Positions 35,701-45,430 of a stretch of DNA of 64,000 nt are shown here, piece by piece. This DNA comes from Harmonia axyridis (Eukaryota; Arthropoda; Insecta; Coleoptera; Coccinellidae). Within the stretch, counting starts at the first letter, position 1. Each line of letters starts with the position of its first letter. A program made the translations under genes and the position numbers. The stretch is taken from assembly GCF_914767665.1 (NCBI RefSeq), contig NC_059504.1, positions 4,838,501 to 4,902,500 of the forward strand, written 5' to 3'. The notes under the pieces are model-generated. The model was not told the origin of the DNA. It ran no database searches and saw nothing but the letters and a program-made list of their open reading frames with translations.

Positions 35701-38300
35701 TTGTTCTGACAATGATAATATCTGTGAGCTGACTTGAAATATCCTCATACTGAAAAGACACATGTACTCGATTTGTATAGCGTTAATCAATATGTACATC
35801 TTAATTAAATGGCAACATACCGAAAACATTCCGTAATTAAAATACTATTCAGTTCATATTTTCTCACTACTTTACGATTGAGAAATATTCCCGGGAAAAA
35901 ATAATAAATCCAAGCATTTCCTTTCTCTTTTAAGGTCTCACGGTAAAATACCCTAAAATTGGATTAGGTCACTGATGTATCAACCACACGATATAACTTA
36001 ATTTACCCACATTCATGGTACCTACATTCATGTGTCTCATTGTTCACATCTTCAGATTGCTAAATTGGAGCAAGTTAGATAATACCTTGGGAATATTTTG
36101 CTAATTGAATTGAAAGAGACATTTTTTTACGTTCAGTTTAGCCAGCGCAACATGATATATTGTCTAGGCGTTGGGAAGACTTGCTTTTTCGATAAGGAAA
36201 TGGAGTTCTTATTGTTCCATTCAGTTTCCTATTGCATGGTTATATCATTTTTTTTCGGTTGCTGCAATGTCGTAATCTAGACGTAAACTCTATCCGCTAT
36301 TCAGATGTCTATTTTTTCACTTTTTTTAATCTATCTGTCAAAAGATGAAGAAAATAAAGAACAATATAATATTGAGCTCTCCGTTCAGGATACAGAAAAG
36401 GCAGTATTTTTTGATATGTCCAATTTTTTTTTCTTATTCTTCCGGAACAAGACCAAAGTTGGACAAAATCACTTTCCTTATCAAACAATTGTATCACATT
36501 TCTTGTCATATTTACATCTGTTAAAAAAAAAATTGAAAATAATATTATACATACCTGTGAAGGCACATTCTTGATTTTGAATTCCCTCTCGCTAGCCTCT
36601 AGTGGCGGACCTTGCTTGAAACTCTTGTCCCCAAACAGCCTGTACACCACCCTGAAACCTAGAATGTTCGCTGTGTCCGATCCCCATTGAATAATAACAG
36701 AATTGTCCTGCCTGAAGGCTGTTTTTACTAATACTTCTCTGGTTTCGTCTGCCTTATTCCGAGAAGCGTAGCTCTTGATCAAGGAAGGCCTCTGCGTCCA
36801 TGGTGCCACAGTAGTTTTCATTTTGGGTTTTTGCGTCGAGTGTTTTGAGGTTGTACCTTTCGTTGTTGTCGTGGTTGTAGTCGATGCAGTACTTGTAGCC
36901 TTGGAGGTAGTTTGTGTAGTGGTAGTAACAGTAGTAGAGGTGATGATCTTCGGAGTAGCCTTTTTGGTTGTGGTCGTTGTAGTCGTTGAAGTGGTTACTT
37001 TTGGAGCTTGTACTTCGCCAGATAGGTTGACGTCGTCTAAATCTGCACTGACCACTGTTGCAATACCCAAGTTTTCCTTTTTGTCTTCGTTGTTTGTGCA
37101 GAGTTCTTCTTGTTGGATGCTGTAGAAACCTCTGTCTCTAAACCTAGGAGGGCTTCCACAGAATTGAGGGTTTCTTTCCCTGCTGGTTACCTGAAGGTCT
37201 CCTTCGTGTATCCATTTGATAACCCATGCCAGTTTGCAGTCACAGTGGAGAAAACGACCTCCGAGACTAAGTCCTCTTAGAGTTTTGTTCAGGTGCGATA
37301 AAGACTGGTAAGGTATTGTAACTAGAGGGTTTCCATCTAAAGCCAAGAGAGTAATCGATGGGTTACCTTTGAAGGCATCGTGAGGTAGATCTGTTAGAAG
37401 ATTGAAACCGATGTCTAATACTCTTAGCTCGTTGAGGCTGCTCAAGGCTGCTTTTGGAAAATCTGGTAGGAGGTTGTTTAGGAGACTGAGCGAACTCAAC
37501 GTCTTCCTAACGCCTCTGAAGGCGTTTTCACCCATATGCTGGATCAGATTTCTTTCCAAGTTGATGGCTGTAAGGGACTTCAAACCATCGAAGGCATTCT
37601 CGTTCTTCTCACCACCCAGTTCTACCAAACTGTTTTGAGACAAGTCCAAGAACGCCAAAGTTCTCAGTCCTTGTATAGCTTTCGGAACGTCTTTCTGCTT
37701 GGTACCTTTCAGATTGAGATTCTTCAAACATCCCTCCAAGCCGCTTAGAGCGTTATTCTCGAGGGTAACATTGTTATCACCCAGTTTCAGTGTAGCCAAC
37801 CTCGTAAGATTTTGGAAAGCGTACGCAGGCACAACATTTATTTTATTATGCGAGAAGTCGAGAAGCGTGAGAGTTCTCAGCGACTTCAAACTCTCGACCG
37901 GCACCTCGGTTATATCGTTATCCTGCAAGTTCAGGTTCTTCAGGTGACGTTCTTGACCCTTGAAGGCGTCGTTCTCAATCGTCTTGATCTTGCATCCCGA
38001 TAATTGTATGTTCTGTATCTTCAAGTTCAGGAATATGTTATCCTTCAGAGCCGTTATGGTTGAGTTATTGACGTATAACAGATCCAAGGGTGTGTCAGTG
38101 GCGTATTTGTGTAAGGATGTCAGCAATTTCTGCCAGTCCACCATGTCGCATTGGACCGACAATTCGTGACCGAGATTGTAGCTGCACAGACAGGAGGATT
38201 GCAGGTCTGGAACCTCCAGTTGCCAGGGGCACTGGGCTGCGGTAATGACCATCAGCGCCGCTGATGCCAGCCAGCGGATGAGGATTTTGTTTCTCATGAC
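29451..38300 (-). CDS. LRR / fibronectin III type I membrane protein, gene span
   Basis: The exons are 36555-38297, 32661-33023, 30979-31210 and 29451-29722. All are GT-AG and phase-matched, giving 869 aa. The order is: signal peptide (1 to about 21, RWLASAALMVITAA), Cys-containing N-cap (CLCSYNLGHELSVQC), about ten leucine-rich repeats (about 70-340), C-cap with CDCKLAWVIKWI (about 350-410), a Thr-rich stalk likely O-glycosylated (about 435-490), one FN3 domain (about 525-610, split by intron 1), a transmembrane helix (622-644) with basic stop-transfer RRRSRK, and a tail of about 220 aa with an RS-rich part. This is the layout of a cell-surface adhesion or recognition protein. Drosophila haf (CG14351) is the family I would test first, but this rests on memory of layout only. 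An acceptor (ttccag) lies 3 bases before the ATG, so the 5' UTR is spliced. Three transposon remnants sit in its introns. Confidence 0.9.
29723..30978 (-). other. Intron 3 of the LRR/FN3 gene
   Basis: AT-rich sequence with a tatata-rich simple repeat at about 30757-30801. No element with inverted ends was identified. Confidence 0.6.
30979..31210 (-). CDS. LRR/FN3 protein exon 3, cytoplasmic
   Basis: Acceptor ttttgcag, starting DWDQVSGYSTHSAHRPRMFS, ending SSRQ plus one base at gtgaga. A mariner begins 31 bases upstream of its acceptor. Confidence 0.88.
31242..32154 (+). mobile_element. Mariner-related family M1, copy 4, in intron 2 of the LRR/FN3 gene
   Basis: This is the best-preserved M1 copy, flanked by TA. 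Ends: ggtgttgtttttcgaggtat on the left and the related gctctaaaaaaacacc on the right. The start MNRLTPEQR is followed by a stop and by the same internal deletion as copy 3 (CRALRPF directly before FSDEAHFW). From SDEAHF to the C-terminus the frame is open for about 210 codons, including the three catalytic Asp motifs. Without the DNA-binding half it should not act as a transposase. It is antisense to its host gene. Confidence 0.92.
32156..32400. mobile_element. MITE family F3, deleted copy
   Basis: The left end taataatcatagatagaggg and the right end ctatctatatttattacttt form imperfect inverted termini. The internal tgtccccaacatgaactatc block is shared with the longer copy at 57071. It directly abuts the mariner that ends at 32154. 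Confidence 0.6.
32661..33023 (-). CDS. LRR/FN3 protein exon 2, FN3 end and membrane helix
   Basis: Acceptor attttcag, starting ECIIVCVVSLEDINV, which completes the FN3 domain. Then ITIAASAAICGTIVVAVIIF is the membrane helix. It ends NNSK at a gtgatt donor. Confidence 0.9.
33550..33940 (-). pseudogene. Non-LTR retrotransposon reverse-transcriptase remnant
   Basis: Two overlapping minus-strand frames, shifted relative to each other, read IIHIPKV, then CDFRLINSSLPIEKLHELEV and YEQLSKHVDKNEIL. This pattern resembles the start of the reverse-transcriptase fingers in insect non-LTR elements (a PIPK motif followed by DFRPI and a VYKQL-type helix). It is short and frameshifted; the family cannot be named. 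Confidence 0.5.
34186..35573 (+). mobile_element. Tc1-like element with long terminal repeats
   Basis: Inverted ends starting actgacaaagaaactgcaac extend over about 28 bases without mismatch (34191 and 35568 inward) and are flanked by TA-rich sequence. The transposase frame starts MPRARLGGIYRQLSEFERGL at about 34435, stops at 34519, and resumes out of frame with NRTNKNPTTVLRC (helix-turn-helix). The last 207 codons (34795-35418) are intact. They hold FLDESRFSL, LQDNAGPH and SPDLSPIEHVW, with 34 residues between the second Asp and the Glu, a DD34E triad. It lies in intron 1 of the LRR gene on the opposite strand. It is inactive as it stands. Confidence 0.9.
36555..38297 (-). CDS. LRR/FN3 protein exon 1
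   Basis: 581 codons from MRNKILIRW to KNVPSQ, then gtatgt. It contains the signal peptide, all LRRs, the Thr stalk and most of the FN3 domain. Confidence 0.9.
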
Positions 38301-38872
38301 CTGGAACGAAGAGAAGTTGTTAACGTAATTGGGCGAATTTCCTTAAACACCTACATCGGATCGATAGGTGGGGCTGCCTTCGATATAGATTGTCTCTGAA
38401 AATGGTTCTTTGGGAATTCGTGTATGAGCGCTCTTATATGGGAAGGCGATTATATAATTTTTTTTGTGGTGCGGTGGTTGGTTGTGATAAAAGTTTTGAG
38501 TCACGACTGGATCGAGTTCATATTCGTTGAAGTCGTTTGTCTTTCGTTTTAAAATTGTATCTCACGATATTCATTAGTAGTATGGCAGATTATGATTTGT
38601 TGACTCAACTTAGAAATATGCAACTTTTCAGGTAATTTAATGAATGTGATTTTTGAAGGGGCTGTAGGAAACACTTGCAGAACCATTTAGTATTTATAAT
38701 CCTGCTTTATGAAGAAGCTGATACAGTTATCAGGAATTGGATGTTTTGAAAAACTCCCTAGAGTGGATTAATGAAATTTTTACGCAAAATTGGCATATGT
38801 ACTCGACCGAAATCTGATGTTAACTCTATTTCTCTTATTCCGTGGCAAATCCGTTTATTTTGCCATATCTTC
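38301..38872. other. Upstream flank of the LRR/FN3 gene
   Basis: It starts with the acceptor of a 5' UTR intron (ttccag read on the minus strand). No upstream exon could be fixed. Confidence 0.45.
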
Positions 38873-39205
38873 TAGAACAAAATTGTGCGAGAATATCTTA
38901 GATTCATTCAGATTTTTTGGTAAGGTATATCTATTTTATTTTTAAATGCTGGTATTCGGAACTCCACTGTCACGGATTTATCTATTATCTGTCAGATTTG
39001 TCATACAGAAAACTGTTCTGCCAATCATCATTTCTCAATGTAAAAATTACTAATAGTATATTCTGAAACAAGTTGCAGAATGGGCTCCTGTTCCAATACG
39101 AATGCGAAATTCGAAAACGAGCTTCGAAGGAACGAGTGTTCAAATGCATAAGTGTTGCAATTGCCTTCTGCAACGAGTATTAGACGATATTTTCTCTATT
39201 TCAGT
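38873..39205. repeat. Dispersed repeat, family R1, copy 2
   Basis: It shares ordered blocks with 683-1038 (tagaacaaaattgtgcgaga start; ccttctgcaacgagtatta end). Divergence is high, so the family is old. Confidence 0.5.
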
Positions 39206-39763
39206 CAAGGTAATTATAAATCCTAGTGACTTTCGTTTTGAATTTTGGCAGTTGCTGTGACTGTTACGGAAATACACAAAAGCTTCTGACTGCATCTCAG
39301 TGCTTCTCTAATTTTTGTATGTCTATACCAAAATTCACGATTCTATGCGTTAGTAGACAAAGATCCGAGGAGATTATTTGATAGAAAGCATCAAATATCT
39401 TAGTATTCCGTTCGCGTATCGACAAGAGTTGTTTCCTATTACAAAGAGAACTATTGTTTGTTGAAGCCTAACGTACCGTTGACCTCAACGGAAGTTGAAA
39501 GTGTTGTAGCGGCCTTACAGGACTTGAAAACGGTTGTGGATAGTTTTAATGGGACCCTTCTCGTAATGCCTTAATATTCTATTCAAGATTATTCGCTTTT
39601 CTTGGATATCTGCTGTGGGATCAAAGGGTTGTAAAAGATTTGAATGCTGATAGAACTTGACGAGAACAATTGAAAGTGTTCATTTATAAACTGCATTCTT
39701 ACATGGATCAATTGATCCTTTCTGAATAATAATTTATGAATAACTAAAAAGAAATTGGAAAAT

Positions 39764-40597
39764 TTTGACATTTCAACCAACTACTTGACTTGAAAATCGA
39801 GCACGTGAAAAATTACATACTTGAGCTTGACTTGATTTTAGATATTTAATGCTTGACTTGATATCAAGCTACTTTATATTACTTGAGCTTGATATGCACG
39901 CGTCGCAGGCATATATTTCTGCAATCTCGTGCGCGCTTAGACTAAATAAGGGGATTCCTCGAACGCCGAGAGACTGAAGCATTCACCAGTGTGACTTTAT
40001 TAGTAATTTTCTCACATTTCCATGAAATCTATTGGTAGATTTTGGTAGTTATATCTTTCAAACTTGGCCAAAATGACCAAGGATTTTTTATCAACGCCAT
40101 CATTTTCAGCTCCTGTTGAAAGACAAATTTCCAGAGCTGCTCTTACAGTTACAAAAACCCGCAATAGGTTAGGCGACAAATCTATAAGATGCCTCTTGTG
40201 TCTTAGATCTTGGATGGAAAATTATGAAATGAAGCCTGGAGGTTTCTCAATATTAAAAAACTTTATTTTTTCATTATTTTATAAATATTTTATGATTTAT
40301 AGTGATTTAATTTATGTTTCTATTTCAAAAAAGTTGATATTTTCGGTTCTTTCATACAATAAGAAGGAACCTTGCAAAAAACACTTATGTTCATTAGAAC
40401 ATAAGTGTTTTTTGCAAGGTTCCTTCTCATTTCATCATTTTTTTATTGATGTGACACTACACAATGAAACTGCTGAAAATCAAGTAGCTTGATATGATTC
40501 AAGTACTTGATAAATAAATACTTGAAATAAGATTGAAAAACTACTACTTGACTCGAATTCAAGTCAAGCTCAAGCCAAGTAGCTTGAAAATCCCTAA
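39764..40597 (+). mobile_element. hAT-like element, copy C
   Basis: Reverse orientation relative to copy A. The right end is intact (aaaatcccta at 40597); the left terminal bases are lost. TCAAG/CTTGA repeats flank both sides. The plus strand at 40064-40260 encodes the dimerisation-like fragment SAPVERQISRAALTVTKTRN and RCLLCLRSW. It carries a perfect 30-base hairpin at 40363-40426. Confidence 0.72.
40363..40426. repeat. Perfect 30-base inverted repeat inside hAT copy C
   Basis: The arm gaaggaaccttgcaaaaaac plus ten more bases is followed, after the four-base loop atta, by its exact complement. In the related copies A and D only one arm is present. Confidence 0.9.
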
Positions 40598-41215
40598 GAA
40601 TAAGCTATTCGACAGATTCGTATCATGTTAATTTTACATTTTTACTAAACCCGTGTAAATTATCTCAATTTCATATCTTCTCATAGCGAATTTCCATCAA
40701 TTTATATTGTGAAGTTTGTTCTCGTTTTCTGCAAATAATCTGTAATATTCTGTGTGAAACCAGGAAATAATAAAACAGTGTGTAAAATTTGCATTTTTTT
40801 TCTCATCCGATTGTTAGATCGAGTTCAATGTTATTGGGCCGAACAAGTGTTTGCTGTTGCTCCTCCTTCTTTGTACACGAGAACAATCGATCGAAAACCG
40901 AAAGTAAATCGAGGCATAAATACTTTCCAATAGTCTCAATGCAACAATGGGATTTCAATTTTAATATCGCTGAATCGAATTATCGGAAAGTATCTAGTTG
41001 GCGATGGGAAAACCGCAATGGTATCGTCTAGAAGAGAACTTTTTCATGCGCTGATTATTCCCAGTCATCTCACGTTGGCCAGTTACAGTTACTGTGCTGA
41101 TTTTACGCTTGTGATTTTCCTTTCGTGAGAACATGACGGACCGTCATGAAAATCTCCCTTATTGACGCGAAATATTATTCAAAAATTTTTTTTTCCCATT
41201 TGTTGTATTATCTTA
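40598..41215. other. Intergenic, no gene recognised
   Basis: An 80-codon ORF at 40789 without recognisable domain. Nothing else seen. Confidence 0.45.
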
Positions 41216-42448
41216 TCAGGCCAATTGAAAAGTCCCCGGTCTGATGCACAGATGGCGGTGCTAGTATTGAATCCATATGATTTTTAGTTAGTGCCAACCT
41301 TCAAACGATACGTGTCAACATTTGACAGCAGTCCGACTATTAGTTTGTGAGTTATTGCGTTGTGAGTGTAGCTATTTTTGTTATTTGAAGAAAGATGGAG
41401 AAAAAGAATTTCGTGTGCTGATAAAATATTGCTATTTGAAGGGAAAAATACAGTTGAAGTCAAATATTGGCTTGATGAAGAGTTTCCGGGGTCTGCACCA
41501 TTGATTGGTATGCTGAGTTTAAACGTGGTTAAGTGAGCACCAAAGACGGCGAATGCAGTGAACGCCCAAAAGAGGTTTTCACCGACGAAAAAATCAAAAA
41601 AGTTCACAAAATAATTCCGAATGACCGTAAAGTGAAGTTGATCGAAATAGCAGATATTGTAAAGATCATTTGAACGTGTACATCATATCATTCACGAATA
41701 TTTGTACATGAGAATGCTGTGTGCAAAATGGGTGCCGCGCGAGCTCACAATAAATCAAAAGCAACAACGTGTTAATGATTCTGAGCAGTGTTTGAAGTTG
41801 TTTAAGTGCAATAAACCTGAATTTTTGCGTCGATATGTGACAATGGATGAAACATGACTCCATCATTTCACTCTGGAGTCCAATCGACAGTCAGCTGAGT
41901 GGACTGCACACGATGAACCGAAGCCAAAGCGGAAAAACACAACAGTCAGCTAGCAAGGTTATGGCATCAGTATTCTGGGATGCGCAAGATATAATATTCA
42001 TTGATTACCTCCAAAAGGGCCAGAACATCAACAGCGATTATTATATAGCCTTATTGGATCGTTTATAGGTTGAAATCGTTAAAAACCGGCCCCATTTGAA
42101 GAAAAAAAAGGTGCTGTTTCATCAAGACAATGCGCCGTGTCACAAATCAATGAAAACAATGGCAAAATTGCATGAATTGGGCTTCGAATTGCTTTTGCAT
42201 CCACGGTATTTGCCAGATCTGGCCCCCAGCGACTTTTTTCTGTTTTCAGACCTCAAAAGAATGCCCGCTGGAAAGAAATTTAGTGCCAATGAAGAAGTAA
42301 TCGCCGAAACTGAGGCCTATTTTGAAGGGAAAGACAAATCGTACTACAAAAATGGTATCGAAAAGTTGGAAGATCGCTATAATCGCTGTATCGCCCTCGA
42401 AGGCAACTAACAAATTTGAATTTTGTTAAAATTTTTCAATTGACCTGT
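41216..42448 (+). mobile_element. SETMAR-like mariner, near full length, defective
   Basis: TA flanks, and a 5' end ccaattgaaaagtccccgg; the 3' end keeps only the outer part of that repeat. The transposase start (MEKK at about 41396) is frameshifted at once, and more shifts and a stop (42067) follow. Readable blocks are YVTMDE, HFTLESNRQSAEWTAHDEP, VMASVFWDAQDIIFIDYLQK, LFHQDNAPCHKSM, and LPDLAPSDFFLFSDLKRM, ending CIALEGN. These are the catalytic D-D-D mariner motifs. Inactive. Confidence 0.9.
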
Positions 42449-43292
42449 TATTACCGTTTTTATACGTTGATCAAATCAAGTGACTTTGGCTAGCATATCA
42501 TTATTTCTTAAAGCTTGGGCTAGTTCTCTGGATGCTTATTGATAATTCCAAAATTGAATTCATAACAAAAAAGAATGAATCAAATTTCAATAGTTTTCAC
42601 GGTAACAATTTAATAATCAAAAATTTGATATTGTTGGAACTGACTCAGTTCGCCACATTTATCGGATCAACGAATCAAAATCCTTCCGCTATCCATTAGG
42701 AATCTACATAATACACCATATTATAATCTATCAAGTACAAAGTTGAAGTCATCAACATCGAATACCCGATTTAATAACAGATTGGAAGCAGGAACTAGAT
42801 ATTATTGAGATGAGTTCTTGCAACGATCACCTGCTTATTATTACGTAAACCATAACTAAGAAGCAATTTGATCTTGCTCCATAACTCTTCCACGCCCTAG
42901 GAGTCCGAGAAGAATAGTTCACGTATTTAATTCTTCATTACGTCGACAAAGTTCCCAAGGAAATACGCTTTCCACGTAGAACAATGAGGGAAATGTCCAG
43001 GTGAAAACTTTTGTTCGAAGATTTCATTAGAATTAATAATGGGAAACTTGTCGAAGAGAACAAAGTTGCCAGCTTCGCCAATTTGGCGATTAGGTTGGTT
43101 TTGCGTAATGTTATTATTTCGTGTTTGTCACTTGTCTCGATAATGGTGTGAAAATGATGGTTATCGAAATGCTTCATTTCGGGCTTCATCAAACGAAAAC
43201 TTGCGAAACACTTGAGAAACGATCGTAAATACATAATTTGCAATCAGAGATTCGAATTGAATAATAAACGCGTGGAAAATTGCTTAAATTTA
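42449..43292. other. Intergenic, no gene recognised
   Basis: A 101-codon minus-strand ORF at 42938-43243 has no recognisable domain. Confidence 0.45.
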
Positions 43293-43606
43293 ACAGACCA
43301 ATTGAAAAGTCCCCGATCTAAAATAGTAAAACACATATTTTTGGCAAAATTCAATTTTATTATTCAACATAATTGCCTTCGAGGGCGATACAGCGATTTT
43401 ATAGCGATCTTCCAACCTTTCGATACCATTTTTGTACTATGATTTGTCTTTCACTTCAAAAGAGGCCTGAGTTTCGGTTATTACTTCTTCATTGCATTGG
43501 TGCTAAATTTCTTTACAGCGAGCATTCTTTTGAGGTCTGAGAACAGGAAAAATTCGCTGTGGGCCAGATCTGGCGAATACGGTGGAGGCAGAAGCAATTC
43601 GAAGCC
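43293..43606 (-). mobile_element. SETMAR-like mariner, 3' fragment
   Basis: It starts at the 3' terminal repeat (ccaattgaaaagtccccga) and runs through the codons for CIALEGN back to LLPPPYSPDLAH-like coding. It stops abruptly after the gcaattcgaagcc block. Sequence after 43606 is unrelated. Confidence 0.85.
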
Positions 43607-44516
43607 TTTGTTGTTGAGAATGTTATGATATTACGAATCGAAATGCATGAAAAAATATGGTGTGTTCCATTGAAAAACATATCATTTTATGAAATATTTC
43701 GACAACGCGACTGTCAATATTTTGTTTGTTTTCGGCATCGAGAAGACCATTAAAAATGCTACTAGTTTGTCCATTTAACCGACATCGTAGCATCAATAAT
43801 AACGGAGATAGCAATGGTGCCGACTCAATTTGAAACACCCCGTATAATTCCATTATTTCATACTACTACTTCCGGTAGATTGCCCGGAATACCGATGAAC
43901 AAAACAAACGCTAATTCATTACGATGATCACTAGATAATAGTCTCGCTCACGAACCAGCCAAATTAGCGCCACCATCTTCATCCGATAATAAGCATAATA
44001 TAAAGACTTTTCAACGTCCGATCCTTACCTCTGATTTCACTAACTCTAATTCGTCCTACTTAAGTCGTCTCAATCTAGGCTACCACGACAGGTCCATTCC
44101 TCGACTCCTCGCCTCCTATGACGCAAGGAGGACTTGCATCCAGTATACTACGAGCGTCTGCTGATGGGACGTTGTAGAACGGTTCATCTGCCGTTGAGGA
44201 TGATGGTGAAGGTCTCTGGGCCAGGTTAACCTATCGGTATCCGGCTCGGAGCACTAGGTGAGATTTGTCCGTTACGGACGCGGGAATGCTGGAAACAGAA
44301 AGAAACGGACGTCAAAATATGCATTTCTAGCGAGGACGTTGGAAATGTCATATCGAGGCATCTCCTGGTGAGATGTTAATGGGTATATCCACTCCTTCGT
44401 GGATGATGAAATCGAATTGAGCGCTGCCGATAATCTATTTTCGTTTCATACATATATACTTATACATATACATTAGTTGGACGATTCCAATCATGTATAT
44501 ACACATACATTGTGGC
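43607..44516. other. Intergenic with a less AT-rich block
   Basis: About 43980-44350 is visibly GC-richer than its surroundings but has no long ORF. It could be a non-coding exon or regulatory block; nothing specific is recognised. Confidence 0.4.
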
Positions 44517-45430
44517 CGTAAAGTATGGAACAAATTTATTTTTAGCTGAGCAGACCATTTTAAGAAATAATCCTGAAACACGTCGATTTTTATTTTAATT
44601 TACCGTATTTTAAAATAATAATCTAATATACAGGGTGAATTACTTTCGACTTATGACGTCACGATCTTTTTTTTTTTTGGAATGGAACACCCCCATTTTG
44701 TCTCAATTTTTGGATTACTCTAGCTGAGTTGATTCTATAAATGTATTACATCTTGTCATGTTGATTTCAATTGGTACAGGTTGGACAAAAATACAATAGT
44801 TCTGTGTGTGCTCATAAATAAGTAACGCGTAACATTCTTTATTAGTTATATTAACAATATTATCAAAAATACTTATTGTCTAGTGGCAATTGGTTTGAAT
44901 GTAACACCCTGTAGTTTGTTACATTTTGAGATCAATAAAAATGAGCTGTTTCCAAACATGTTTGGTACTTGTGGTCTAGCAGACAGAATATGAAAGAAAT
45001 TATTTCTTATTTTCATATATTTTTATTCATCTTAAAATGTAACAAGCTACAAGGTGTTACATGCAAACCAATTGCCGCTAGACAATAAGTATTTTTTTAA
45101 ATATTGTTAATTTAACTGATAATGAATGTTACGCGTTACTTTATGAGCACACTCGAAACTATTGTATTTTTGTCCACCCTGTACCAATTGGAATCAACAT
45201 GTGATAAATTTTTGAAATCAGCTCAGCTAGAGTAATCGGAAAATCGAGACAAAATGGGGGTGTCCCATTAAAAAAAAATGACGGTGACGTCATTACTCGA
45301 AAGTAATTCACCCTATATATTGGATTATTATTTTAAAATATGGTGAATTAAAATAAAAAATCGACGTGTTTCAGGATTATTTCTTAAAATGGTCTGTTTA
45401 GCTAAATATGAATTTGTTCCATACTTTACG
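44517..45430. mobile_element. Foldback element with arms of about 420 bases
   Basis: The left arm (44517-44942) and right arm (45019-45430) are inverted copies, starting cgtaaagtatggaacaaa at each outer end, around a 76-base spacer. Shared inner blocks include the attgtctagtggcaattggt segment and a gttacattttgagat segment. Differences are mostly single bases and short gaps. There is no ORF. The terminal-repeat length exceeds that of ordinary MITEs. Confidence 0.88.

Larger units (their letters stand above)
33024..36554 (-). other. Intron 1 of the LRR/FN3 gene
   Basis: A 3.5-kb intron holding a non-LTR reverse-transcriptase remnant (33550-33940) and a Tc1 element (34186-35573). The rest is AT-rich without recognised features. 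Confidence 0.75.

Noticed and set aside
36775..37125. Plus-strand ORF rich in Val over the LRR gene
   Set aside because: Mirror of the Thr-codon tract of the LRR/FN3 protein; not an independent gene.
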